This document shows, piece by piece, positions 1 to 10,100 of a stretch of 64,000 bases of DNA. Numbering within the stretch: the first letter of the stretch is position 1; each line of letters starts with the position of its first letter. The stretch lies in NCBI GenBank assembly GCA_900240875.1, contig OESE01000198.1:310001-374000 (forward strand). The letters are read 5' to 3'. This DNA comes from Crithidia expoeki. Lineage: Eukaryota > Euglenozoa > Kinetoplastea > Trypanosomatida > Trypanosomatidae. The notes beneath the pieces are model-generated. The model was not told the origin of the DNA. It worked only from the letters and a program-made list of their open reading frames with translations, and did not search any database. The position numbers and the translations under genes were made by a program.

Positions 1-16
1 TCTCATAGCGAACTGC

Positions 17-1213
17 ATGAAAGTGATTCCGCCCAACTTTGGGTATGTGGAAGAGGGCATCTTTCGCTGCGGGGCCCCCGAGCCGCGTCACTATGGCTTT
101 CTCGCTTCCCTCGGGTTGCGCACGTGCATCCTCCTCACTGACATACATGATGGCGCCTTCGTCCACTGGCTGCAGGAGACGGGTGTCATGATCTTTTGCC
201 CTTTGTCCAGCGAAGCACCAGCGCGAGGCGTCAATGTACGCGCCGGTGGTGTTCGGGCTTACAGCACGGTAAACGATACCGACAAGAACAACAGAAGCGA
301 CCGCAGTAACATCGCCTTCTCCCAGTCGCGCGGTAGTGGAATGCGGGAGGGGGCAACGTCCATGGAGGCACGGTCCACCAACGGAGGCAACAACAACAAC
401 ACTGCGAGCCGCGATGAGAGGCGCGAAGTCAGCGCATCGCCGAACAGCGGCTTTGGCGACGCTTTCAGCCCTGACAGCGGCAGTGGTCGCTTACGCACTG
501 TGGGCAGCTCGTACAAGGATAATGACGGCGGCAACAACGATGGCGCAGACGGCGTCGACGGCGGTTTCGACGGGAATGGAAATTACAACGGCGAGGAGGG
601 GAGCATTAGCAACAAAAACAATAACAGGGGTACCGTTGGTGCTATGGGTACAAATAGTGGTGGATGGGGGAGCTCAGCAGGCAACGTCAACAGCAGCAAC
701 AACGGCGCAACAACGCCAGGCACGTCAAATGCAGTTCGATTCTTGCAGGAGAACGGTGTAGAACGTCAATTCAACACAAAATTCTCACCGGTGCTGCAAC
801 AGGAACCCGTGTTCTTTCCTGGTGATGCACGCAGTGGGGGCGGAAATGTCGGCAGCAACAACGGTGGTGTGCCTTACCAATTTGTGGCTGCCCCGTCGTA
901 TGAGGGTCGCTTGCACGGCCTCATGACACTGTCTGAGGCAGTGGTGGTGAGCATTCTGCACATCATGTTAGACCCCCGTTATTATCCATTGCTGATTACA
1001 TGCTCGAAGGGCCGCTACCGCACCGGCATCGTCTGCGGCTGCCTTCGTAAGCTGCAGGGTTGGAATTTGGTGTCCATCTTGGAGGAATACCGGCGCTTTG
1101 CTGGTAATAAAAGCCGTGCGGACAACGAGGAGTTTATTGAGCTTTTTGATGAGGAGTTGGTGAATTTGGAGCTGCCGGATGGGCGCCGTCCCACCATTTT
1201 GTATAACATGTAA
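17..1213 (+). CDS. Atypical Siw14/Oca1-like (PFA-DSP) phosphatase with a large low-complexity insert
   Basis: 398 residues. The N-terminal segment (residues 1-70: 'PPNFGYVEEGIFRCGAPE', then a hydrophobic strand 'LGLRTCILLTD') and the C-terminal segment from about residue 300 together form a plant-and-fungi-type atypical dual-specificity phosphatase. The CX5R signature is 'TCSKGRYRTG', with predicted nucleophile Cys329 and Arg335. Enzymes of this family act on inositol pyrophosphates or phosphoproteins, probably in the cytosol; the substrate here is unknown. About 230 residues rich in Gly, Asn, Ser and Asp separate the two halves of the catalytic fold, an insert absent from ordinary family members. 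The family start motif lies directly after this Met, which supports the start, but the frame stays open upstream to the window edge, so a short N-terminal extension is not excluded. Confidence 0.85.
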   Translation: MKVIPPNFGYVEEGIFRCGAPEPRHYGFLASLGLRTCILLTDIHDGAFVHWLQETGVMIFCPLSSEAPARGVNVRAGGVRAYSTVNDTDKNNRSDRSNIAFSQSRGSGMREGATSMEARSTNGGNNNNTASRDERREVSASPNSGFGDAFSPDSGSGRLRTVGSSYKDNDGGNNDGADGVDGGFDGNGNYNGEEGSISNKNNNRGTVGAMGTNSGGWGSSAGNVNSSNNGATTPGTSNAVRFLQENGVERQFNTKFSPVLQQEPVFFPGDARSGGGNVGSNNGGVPYQFVAAPSYEGRLHGLMTLSEAVVVSILHIMLDPRYYPLLITCSKGRYRTGIVCGCLRKLQGWNLVSILEEYRRFAGNKSRADNEEFIELFDEELVNLELPDGRRPTILYNM

Positions 1214-2091
1214 CACTGCAACACAAACAACCGAAATAACAAGAAAAACGTTTACTTTTAATTTACCCAACCGCTTTTTTTTTCTGTTAAATGATTGACG
1301 CCTTCGTGCACAGTGGTTTACGAGTGTTCATGTGCACCGTTTTATAATTTGCTGCAATGCTGCATAGCTGCTCTCTGGTCTTATCGGTATTCACTTAGAC
1401 ATAGTAGCGTGGTGTCGCAGAAAGAAGCACCGTTTTTGTGAGCTCAAGTCTGGTGTGATGATCGACGCTAATTGCTTTCCGATGTTTGGGAGGCGATTCA
1501 GGTATATACAAAGCCATTGCGACGCACCACTAGTCATTTTTATGACGAGAAGAGCATTACAGGTACCAAAGTACTGCATCAGGGTTAGAGTGGGAAGTCC
1601 AAAAAAAAAAAAAAACCAGCTGTAGCACTTTATTTTGAGGCGAGTGCATTTCAGTCTGGCGCGCACCAGCACCGTTGTGTTGTTTGTGATAGATAAAACG
1701 ACGATTGGATGTTACCTGCGGATTTAATTCTCCACTCAAGCACACGCAAAGGGAAAAGAGTGATCAGACGTTTTCGTGGCCTAGTATTATGCGCTCTTCC
1801 GTTTGTATCTCTCTCACAAACTGTTCAAATCGCGACTGCCTCCTGGAATTGCCTTCCTATTTCCGCATCTCTCGACGTTCTTTGGATGTGTGTGCCTATG
1901 GAACGCAAAAGCAATAGAAAGCAGTGTGGAAGTAGTGAACCTTCATCGGACAGAGGGCTGCTCTCTTGCACCTCTCCGTATTCTGTTTTGTGTCTCTTGT
2001 TTGATCTTTGCTATTATCACCGCCTTTTCTTTAGGTCGTCAAATCTAAACAGATCGTTCTAAGATCTCGCGGAAAGGGAAACGCTTCCGCC
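1214..2091. other. Intergenic spacer, no gene seen
   Basis: About 0.9 kb between the phosphatase and the J-like gene. It contains a run of 14 A near 1600 and a pyrimidine-rich stretch at about 1975-2035 ending in 'tttaggt', a plausible spliced-leader acceptor for the next gene. The short ORFs here have no coding character and overlap one another. Confidence 0.6.
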
Positions 2092-2694
2092 ATGCGCTCC
2101 TCTGGTGTTTGGTACCGCGCCGCGGTAAGCGCCAGTATGCCGTCGGCGCTCGCTCGTCCGGCGCTGCGTTGCACCTCTGCTGTGGTGCGGGTGCAGTTGC
2201 TGTCTTCCCATGCTGCGGCCGCGGAGCCAAAGACCACCAACATGCACTGTGTGGCTCCGCTATCCATGCAGCGCCGCACGCAGTACGCCCAAAGCCCCGG
2301 CAAGCGGGACCAGGAGGCCTTCCTCACACAATTCGACCCTATGGAGGTGCTGGGTCTGGAGCCGGACTGCAACGTGGAGGACATCGACGCCGCCTTTGAG
2401 CGTATGAAGGGTAAGTACGGTCCGAACGGCAAGTCGCCCGACCCGAAGATGGTGGAGCGGGTCTTCCGTGCACACGAGATTTTGAAAGATCCGGACTCGC
2501 CGTACTACCTGAAGGCGCACAGCAGCCAAACGGACCGTCAGCGTCTGCAGTTTCAGCTACTACCGAAATCGAAGCGTCGTTTTATTGAATTGCAGGTGTG
2601 CTTCCTCATGTTCATTGTCTTTGGAATTGCGGTGCTGACGATTAAGCTGATTTTACGCCCGATGAACCGTTCTATTCGTGCGGCGACCCGCTAA
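2092..2694 (+). CDS. Putative mitochondrial J-like single-pass membrane protein
   Basis: 200 residues. The first 50 are rich in Arg, Ser and Ala with no acidic residue before about position 45, like a mitochondrial targeting sequence. Residues about 81-145 ('DPMEVLGLEPDCNVEDIDAAF' onward, ending 'RAHEILKDPDSPYYL') fit the helical plan of a DnaJ J domain. The catalytic HPD tripeptide is missing: the loop reads 'KYGPNGKSPDPK'. A single hydrophobic segment at about 167-188 precedes a basic tail. This resembles J-like proteins that anchor or scaffold (Pam16-type or CPP1-type) more than an Hsp70-activating DnaJ. The targeting and role are inferences. The start is the first ATG after a plausible acceptor site about 50 bases upstream. 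Confidence 0.75.
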   Translation: MRSSGVWYRAAVSASMPSALARPALRCTSAVVRVQLLSSHAAAAEPKTTNMHCVAPLSMQRRTQYAQSPGKRDQEAFLTQFDPMEVLGLEPDCNVEDIDAAFERMKGKYGPNGKSPDPKMVERVFRAHEILKDPDSPYYLKAHSSQTDRQRLQFQLLPKSKRRFIELQVCFLMFIVFGIAVLTIKLILRPMNRSIRAATR

Positions 2695-3534
2695 GAAAGA
2701 AGAGGTGATTGATCACTCTGGTCACCACGAAAATCGCAGCCATCTGCTCGCAAACCCACTAAAGCAAGTGTTAAGAAAATATAGCTATTTCCTTGTGAGC
2801 ATTCTCTGTTCCACTGCTTTTAAATCTAGCTGGTCTCGCAAACACACACACACACACGCACACGACGTAATACCTGGTTTTTCTTTGTCGTTGCTGCATT
2901 TGTAATAGCTTATTGGTTTCTTTTTATGCCACAATTGTCAAATGCGCTAGAGTGCGGCACTGTTGATGCCACCGGGTGGAGGGCGAGTCGAAAAGAAAAA
3001 AACACAGAGCTGATCTTTGCACCTAAGTGCTGCGCTACTGCCTTCCCTCTCACAAAGTTGTTTTCCTTTGTGTGCTTTCCTTTTGTTGCCTTCACCACGC
3101 GTTTACACACAGAGACGAAGCCGTGTAAATAGAATAATCAGTGAAACGTCGGCAAGCTGAACCGGTGCCATCTGTTTTTTGTTCACGAAGGAAGAGGTCC
3201 AAGCGTGTTTTAATGTAAAGCCGTGCACTTTTGTTTTGTGATGGTCAGTAAAACAAACAGACAAAGTGTTGCCGGAACGGCTGTGCTGAACTTCTGTTTC
3301 ACAGCACAGAGTAGGAATACTGCGTAGTCTTGGCGTTCTGAAAGAGAGAGAAAAGCAAAACAAAACAAAAGGACACTTCGTTACACTGTTGTTCTCCGGT
3401 TTTCTGTCACTTCATTTATCCACGTGTGCGGCGAACAAGGCCAGTCTTTCAGCTTCTGCTCTCTTCTAGAAGCACATATCTATACGCACAATTGCATCGC
3501 GTACACGTATTTGTTTTTTTCCTGGTGCAAGACA
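2695..3534. other. Intergenic spacer, no gene seen
   Basis: About 840 bases with a short CA-rich run at 2840-2862 and pyrimidine tracts near 3395-3420 and 3510-3525. The frame of the downstream gene is open back to a GTG at 3424, but this stretch is T-rich and untypical of the protein, so I treat it as 5'UTR. Confidence 0.55.
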
Positions 3535-5709
3535 ATGGTAGGTGGCCACGCGCCTCTTTGCGACAACGGCACCGGCAGTAGCGGTGGCAGCACCATTGCC
3601 ACACGAACTTTGACCAAGCGCTCCGCCAGTCGCACCACAGCTCCTACAAAGGCGTCAGCAAATCTACCTACTGCATCCCAGCCTAAAATCATTACCACTA
3701 GAGTGTCCGCCTTTGGAAAAACAAAGCTGACGGCACCGCTGCGGGGGCAGTGGATAGCGCAGGCAATCGCACCGGAATTGCACGGTCGCCGCGCCGCCGC
3801 GTGGATGATCACGTGGGACAAGGGCTCCGTGGTTTGCCGAGTCAGCCTCTTGGAAGCACTGAAGGTTCTCCACGCGGACAGCAACAGCAACGCCGTCGAC
3901 GACGACTTGGGCAACGCCGCGCCGCTGTTCTTTGCACGCCTCACATCGTGGTGGAAGCTCCGGTACTGCACATGGGTGACAGAGGCGGCACAGACAGCGA
4001 AGGCAAACGCAGCAGCTGCAGTACAAAGAGTGAATGCTGTGGCGGAAAACAAGAACGTAACTAACGTTACCGCCGGTGTGGGTTCGTCAGCATCATCGAC
4101 CACGTCGGAGTTGTTGGCGCAGGTGGAGGCGATCACCGTTTTTGTGCGAGGCTCCCGCTATCTCTTACAGTTTGTCGAGGGCGGTGGGGCGGCCGCCCTG
4201 TGCGACTGCCTCGAAGTCACCTCCACACTTTCAACTTGCCGCCCGACTCAAGGGCAGCAACAAGCTTCAGTTTCCGCTGCTGTCTCGGCGTTGCCTGCAT
4301 ACGCTGACAATAGTAGTTCAACTACGCAGGACGGCTTCGCACGAGAGCGACGTGCCATGACGCTGCTGCTTCTGTACATCGCTAACTCTGGCCGCGTCTA
4401 TCGCGAGATGGTGGGCGAGGTGGACAACTTGCTGCACATCTTGCGCGCCCTACTGCAAGAGACAGACGCGGCTGTGGCAAACCCCATTACGGAGCTGCTT
4501 GTGGTGCTGGGTAAAGGGCACCCGCGACTGTCCGCCGCGGTGCAAACGGGTCTGGTCCGCGTGCTTGCTTCTGCGCTGCTTCCATCATCATCACAGTCGA
4601 GCGACAGCGTAAAAGCGAAAGTTGAGCAGGCGACAACGCAATCCGCACAGCGATGCATACAGCGCTCTTCCACAGCCTTCTCCACATCCAGACTGAAAGA
4701 GTCTTCGACGTCTGAAGTTGTGGTGCTGAGCACCGCCCGTGCTATACGTGCGCTTCAGCTGCAAGTGGAGCAGCACCACTTTGCGCAGTTTGCGACGGCT
4801 TCTACCCCGACCGGCAGCAGCGGTGCTGGAAGTGGTGACAATAATAACAGTAACAGTCGAGGCCGTGGAAGCGGCGTCGGGGCGACGCTAACCGTGTCCG
4901 CAGTCGGTATGATCGACTACGTTCCAATTATTGGGTTGGACAGCACTGTCACGGCAAATAGTTTTGCGGGAGTCGATAATGGGCTGCATGCGAGAGTGTC
5001 CGTCACGCCCGCACCGGACCCGCTGCTGCAACCATTTACCACGGCTGAATACCTGGACACTCTTTTCAGCCTCGCCCTGGCTGAGCATCATACCGCCTAC
5101 CGCGTAGAGGGAAATGAACTTCTGAACTTAGCTGCAAAGAACATCCAGCTCACGCCGAAGATTCTAACACGGTGCCTCGATGTGGTTGATGACGACGTGT
5201 ACACCCTCGAGGGCGCCGGAGGGGAGGGGGATGGAGAATTAGGCATCTCGCAGTTGCGGCTGCGACGTCAGCTCTCATGCGGCCGGGCGGCGGTGCTCAT
5301 CCTCATCTCACGGCCCATGACGAGCGAGCGCCGCGACGTCCTGCTGCAGCTCGTGGGTCAGCGTGGGGGTCATCTGACCTTGCTGAAGTATCTGCGTCTG
5401 ACGCAGCACGGCGATACGGCCGCAGTGATTGACTGCTGTCACGCCCTTCAGTTTATTGCCCGGTCGTCGATGGAGCTGCAACAGCGCCGGTTGAAGCAGG
5501 GATCTGCGCCGCCGTTGTCGTCGCACACATTTACGGCACAGGGGCAGTCGAAAACATCAGAGGTGGTACTGTTGCGTATGACGGAGGGCATTCAAGCGGC
5601 GCTGGGCGAGGCGGTGTATCAGCTGCTGCTGTTTCAAGAGCTGTCGGAGGAAGACTGCATGGCGGTGCTGCGGTCTGCGCGGGCGGCAGTTGTGAGTCGC
5701 GCAGAATAG
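3535..5709 (+). CDS. ARMH1-like armadillo-repeat protein
   Basis: 724 residues from the first ATG; the open frame reaches a GTG further upstream that I do not use. The core recalls vertebrate ARMH1 (armadillo-like helical domain containing 1, C1orf228) as I remember it. Shared segments are 'VRGSRYLLQFVEGGG', then 'LLLLYIANSGRVYREMV', a helix pair ending 'VVLGKGHPRLSAAVQTGLVRVL', and a C-terminal 'LGEAVYQLLLFQELSEEDC'. Two low-complexity Ser/Gly/Asn inserts, at roughly residues 360-390 and 430-465, lengthen it relative to the about 440-residue vertebrate protein. ARM repeats usually bind protein partners. ARMH1 relatives occur in flagellated organisms, so a flagellar role is possible but is only an inference. 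Confidence 0.8.
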   Translation: MVGGHAPLCDNGTGSSGGSTIATRTLTKRSASRTTAPTKASANLPTASQPKIITTRVSAFGKTKLTAPLRGQWIAQAIAPELHGRRAAAWMITWDKGSVVCRVSLLEALKVLHADSNSNAVDDDLGNAAPLFFARLTSWWKLRYCTWVTEAAQTAKANAAAAVQRVNAVAENKNVTNVTAGVGSSASSTTSELLAQVEAITVFVRGSRYLLQFVEGGGAAALCDCLEVTSTLSTCRPTQGQQQASVSAAVSALPAYADNSSSTTQDGFARERRAMTLLLLYIANSGRVYREMVGEVDNLLHILRALLQETDAAVANPITELLVVLGKGHPRLSAAVQTGLVRVLASALLPSSSQSSDSVKAKVEQATTQSAQRCIQRSSTAFSTSRLKESSTSEVVVLSTARAIRALQLQVEQHHFAQFATASTPTGSSGAGSGDNNNSNSRGRGSGVGATLTVSAVGMIDYVPIIGLDSTVTANSFAGVDNGLHARVSVTPAPDPLLQPFTTAEYLDTLFSLALAEHHTAYRVEGNELLNLAAKNIQLTPKILTRCLDVVDDDVYTLEGAGGEGDGELGISQLRLRRQLSCGRAAVLILISRPMTSERRDVLLQLVGQRGGHLTLLKYLRLTQHGDTAAVIDCCHALQFIARSSMELQQRRLKQGSAPPLSSHTFTAQGQSKTSEVVLLRMTEGIQAALGEAVYQLLLFQELSEEDCMAVLRSARAAVVSRAE

Positions 5710-6345
5710 CACCGCGCTCTCTGCGTTCTCTTTTTTTCATTTTGACGATGTAATTCAACTATCTTTGTTAGTGATGTCTACTCTCGTTGGAGAAGGGATA
5801 ATCAAACTTTCGTTATGTACATTTCCCTCTTTTCGGTTGTTCATTCAGCCTGCTGATCGTCATCTCTGAACACAAAATTAATTTAGATTGCGCATGCATG
5901 CAGAGGGATTTATAGATGTGTATGTGTGTGTGTGTGGTGTGTGTGTGTGTACATTGTTTCTTATTTGAAACGGTGTAACCACCTAACTACCCATTTTGCT
6001 TGTGTTTTCAAAACTACTGCAGATGCTGACGTGCAACGCTGCTTAGTTTTCCTGTCTGCGGGCATGCGCACACTTTTTTTTTTGTTTGTTTGTGACTTTC
6101 TCAGTTTAAAAGATCTGCTTACACGGCGCGGAGAGGGTCGATGCTTGCGTTGGGCCTTTACGTTCTTACCCTTTCCTTTCCGCTTCTTCCTTTGGTTTCT
6201 TTTTCCGTTTCCCGCTCTACTCGTCGTTCATTTGAGCACGTTTTGAAAATAGAATCAACAACGAGCTTACTCTACCCCCGTTTGTTTCTTTCTACCTTTC
6301 ACACTTTTTCCTTCCTTCCTGCCCCAAGCGCTTCCCACTTCAGCA
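5710..6345. other. Intergenic spacer with GT repeat and pyrimidine tracts
   Basis: Contains a (TG)n run at about 5916-5951 and long CT-rich tracts from 6150 to 6335 that end 'cttcccacttcag' two bases before the SCD6 start codon, likely marking its trans-splice region. No gene seen. Confidence 0.6.
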
Positions 6346-7194
6346 ATGGAGAACTCCGTAGGCGACCTTATCAACCTCATCAGCAAGAGCGAGATCCGCT
6401 ACGAGGGTCAATTGCACTCCATCAACACAGAGGAAAACACGGTCAGCCTGTCCAATGTCCGCATCTTCGGCACGGAGGGCCGCAAGGGCGGTGTTGGCGA
6501 GGTGCCGCCGACGGAGCAGATCTTCGAGTTCATCGTGTTCCGTGGGTCGGATATTAAGGACCTGACCGTGTTTCGCGACAGCAACTCCCCACAGGCGCGC
6601 GACCCCGCCATTGTCGAGGTGCATGCCCCGGCGCGCGGACGCGGCGGACGCGCGGGCGGCGCCGGCTCCGGTGGTGCCCCGAGCGGGCGCGGTGGCCGCA
6701 ACTTCTATGACGACGCTCCGTCGTACAGCCGCGGCAGTGGCGGCAGCAACCGCCGCGGCGGCTACGGCGGTGGTCGGTACCACAACAACAACCGCAACCA
6801 CCACGGCAGCTACTCGGGCAGCCGCGGCGGCGCGGGTGGCAACTACCGCCGGAACTTCCGCGACCAGCACACCGGCCAGGACTTCCAGCCTGCGGCAGGC
6901 GGTCAGGTGGAGAAATTCGAGGGTGACTTCGACTTCAACAAGTCGCGCGAGGAGTTTGAGAAGAAGAAGACGGAGTTCGAGAAGGCGAAGGAGGATGCCA
7001 AGATGCACGCCAAGGCGTACAACAAGAGCAGCTTCTTCGACACCGTTTCGTGTGACCAAAAGGAGAAGTCACAGAACATGAACCGCGCTGAGATGCGCAA
7101 GGCGGACACGGAGACCTTCGGTTCCGAGATGGTGAGCAACATGCGCGGGTTCCGCCGCGGCCGCGGTGGCCGTGGTCGCTACCAGCAGCGCTAA
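6346..7194 (+). CDS. SCD6: SCD6 / LSm14 / RAP55 family mRNP protein
   Basis: 282 residues with the complete family architecture. An N-terminal divergent LSm domain (about 1-80, 'LINLISKSEIRYEGQLHSIN' to 'FIVFRGSDIKDL') is followed by an RGG/Gly-rich region at about 95-185. Then come the FDF motif ('GDFDFNKSREEF', about 192-203), an FFD box ('NKSSFFDTVS', about 226-235), a TFG box ('KADTETFGSEM', about 251-261) and a short RGG tail. Family members sit in P-bodies, bind DDX6/Dhh1 helicase and decapping factors, and repress translation; in trypanosomes SCD6 is known to drive RNA-granule formation. The start follows a pyrimidine tract and AG. The downstream spacer is very long, suggesting an extended 3'UTR. 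Confidence 0.95.
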   Translation: MENSVGDLINLISKSEIRYEGQLHSINTEENTVSLSNVRIFGTEGRKGGVGEVPPTEQIFEFIVFRGSDIKDLTVFRDSNSPQARDPAIVEVHAPARGRGGRAGGAGSGGAPSGRGGRNFYDDAPSYSRGSGGSNRRGGYGGGRYHNNNRNHHGSYSGSRGGAGGNYRRNFRDQHTGQDFQPAAGGQVEKFEGDFDFNKSREEFEKKKTEFEKAKEDAKMHAKAYNKSSFFDTVSCDQKEKSQNMNRAEMRKADTETFGSEMVSNMRGFRRGRGGRGRYQQR

Positions 7195-10100
7195 GGAAAG
7201 GCGACACGAGCGTGTTTGATCTTTTTCCTTTTCTTTTTGTTTTCCCTGTTTTTAGATCACCACTCTCTCCTCTTTCCCTTACTTTTGTTTTTTAACGGTC
7301 AAAAGAAAAAAAAACCCAAAAGTAGTAGTCGCCTGGCGTTCATTTCGTGACGAACGAGGTTTTGTGAAGCGGACTGGAGGGAAACATTTACAAAAAATCA
7401 TCCGGTTACAAAAGAAGCCTGAAAACACGGAGGAGGTGGGGGGACGATGGTTTGGTGCTGAGAGGATTGTGGGTGTGTGTGTGTAAGTGTGCTGTATCAG
7501 CATGCACGCCCCTCTTTGCCAGATTGTCTTGGCTGCCTCATCGTTTTTTTTTTTATATGTACTCCTCTGCGCTTTCTTGTTGTTTTTCTTCTCCACCATC
7601 TTAAAGTGTATATAAGGCTTGTTTTCCCTTTTTCTTTGGTTTCTTTTACTTTTTCTTGTTGAGGCGATGTTGTGTTTGCATGCCCTCAAGCGTGAATGCC
7701 ACCTCCATCTTTATCTGTAAGCAAACAGGCACTTGTAAACCAGCGTGTGTGTATGTGTCTGGGTCTGTGAAACCCGGCATCTGTTATTATACCCGAGCCT
7801 GTCACTTTCCCTTTCGTGCTCGAGTATACGTATATGTATATATATATATATACATATATATACACGTATGTTTATATACATTGACGTGCATTTGTTTCCG
7901 TTGCTGTTGCACAATGCTACCTTCGTTTCTCTACTTCACATTCCTTTGCGGTGCATGGGTGCGAAAGTAGAGCAAGGAGAAGCTGTGCTCTTTTCGAGTC
8001 GAAAACGGTGGGGTTACTTCTACTGTGCAGCTAGAAGTACATTTGCAAAGGAAGAAAATCGATGAGCGCGGAAGAGTGAAAGTGGGAGGCAGAGGGACAG
8101 AAGATCCCCGCCAGTGTCCGTGTGTCAAGCGTGGTTAGAGACTTGGCACGCTGAGGACTGAACAGTCCTAATTCCCTTTGTTGTGCTCTTCTCCGTTCGA
8201 AAAAAAAAATGTGCCTTTGTTCCTCATTTCCTCTAAGGGAACCTGCTTTCATCTCTCACCGCGTGTGAAAAGAGAAAGGAAAGCTCTACACACGCGCACA
8301 CACACGCGCACACACTAGGAGGATCCCCAAAACACAACAGAGAGAAGGAAAAGATTCGCCGGCTTTTTTTTTTTGTAAACTACACGTCTTTTCTTCCGCC
8401 CTTTTCTCTCCGCCATGGTGTAAGTGGTTTTCGCTCCATGGTTGGTGTCATGTGTGTCGTCATTCTTGTTCTCGTTTCTTTCCAGTGCGCGGTTAGGCGC
8501 GCAGCCGCACCCCCTCCCCTTCCGGCAGGTAAGCAAAAGAAAAATAATGCACGGAAGTTTTCAACGTCGATCACCTACTGCTAACACGTGTCTACACGCG
8601 CACTTGTCTTTTTCTCCCCCTAACATCTCGCGGATATGAAGCGACCCCTTGATTTCTCACCCACTTCAGTTTTTTACCGGTACGTCAGAGCACAGATTCC
8701 TCTTCTTTTCCCCTTTTTCTACGTGTAGGGCTATAATTCCTTTTGCGTTCTGTTGTTTTTTTACTCGACTGCAGGATCGACAGCTTCGCGGCACGAGTCC
8801 TGGCAATGCTGCAACGCCAACAGAATAACGGTTGAAGAGCGTTGCGCACTCCGGACTCATCGCACAACAACAATGTGAGAAATGAAAACAAAGAAAGGCA
8901 AATGCGATGGAGAAAACAGTCAAGGAATTGCAGGGAGGGCGATGGACGCGCTTAGAGGAGGCACTTTGTGATTTCTTACACCATCCGGAACTGCATCTAT
9001 CTTCCTTTGCCAGGTTTTCTTTTTCTTCACGTCATCGATCAACCTTAGTGTGAGTTACCCCGTTTCCCTCGCTCTCGCTTCTCCCATACATCAGCGTACG
9101 TGTTGATCGTTGCTCAATGAATGAGTATGTGTGACCGTACGTTTTTATTTTTATTTTAATTGTGGGGCAGTGAAACGAAGGCACAAAAGAGAAAGAAGCG
9201 AAAAAGACGTGTTTTCTCGTTTGTAGGCTTCTGTCACGCGCCTCGGGGATGTTGGCCGCATTGTCTTGCTGTCTGAAACAAAAGCAAAACAAATAAACTC
9301 ATCACTTTCGTCTTCCTCTCCGTGTGATTACCGTCTTTGTTTGAACTCTGTTTTCCTTCTTTTATCTGATCGTTTCATCTGTTTTCTTCGTTTTGTTTGT
9401 AACGCAGTTCTGACTGATCAGCAACGGCAAAAATACACACACAGGGGCGAGAATCGCATTTTGTTTCTCTTGTCTTTCTTTCTTTTTTGCTCTTGCGTTA
9501 ACATAGCAGTCGGCCCTTGAAGGGGAATGCGCACGGCACCGCTATTGGTACTTGTGTGTGCGTGTGTGTGAGTGTGTGTAACAGCAGAGTTTCTTGGGGG
9601 GCGTTGAAATGCACAAATCGGGCTGAGTTAGACGGACAGGAAGGAAGCGCACACATTTGGTTTTTAAGAGGGTGATTCTTTTCATAGCTGCACTCTCTGC
9701 GTACACCTAAGTGGGTGTGCGCCAGTAAACGTGTGGCTGCAGCTTGCTCCAGAGGAGCGTTGTTCAGATGTCATCACCGGTGTGGCAGGCCCACGTACGC
9801 GCTTGTACAATGCTTAATCTACACATTTATGAAGTGAGCAAAACGAAGAAGAGGAAAGGCAAAGCTACTTCTCTGTAGTTGGGGAAAGGAAAAGAAGGCC
9901 ATTTTGAGAGGGTAGTCTTCATTTGCTTTGTTAATAAGTGTTTTTTCCTTTGGGCACCACTGCTTTTACCCGCACGAGGAGGTTTCAGTGAACTAAGAAG
10001 ATCTGCATTAATATTATTATTATTAGTATTATTCTGTGCTGTTTGCTTTTCCTCACCTTCGAGTCGCTCATTTATTCTTCTTCGGTTGCGCAACTCACTG

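Noticed and set aside
3424-3534. GTG-initiated N-terminal extension of the ARMH1-like protein
   Set aside because: T-rich leader with pyrimidine tracts, non-ATG start, and the family similarity begins well after the first ATG.
6340-7059. 239-codon minus-strand frame opposite SCD6
   Set aside because: Val/Ala/Leu-rich mirror of the Gly/Arg-rich SCD6 coding strand, with no domain and against the direction of the unit.
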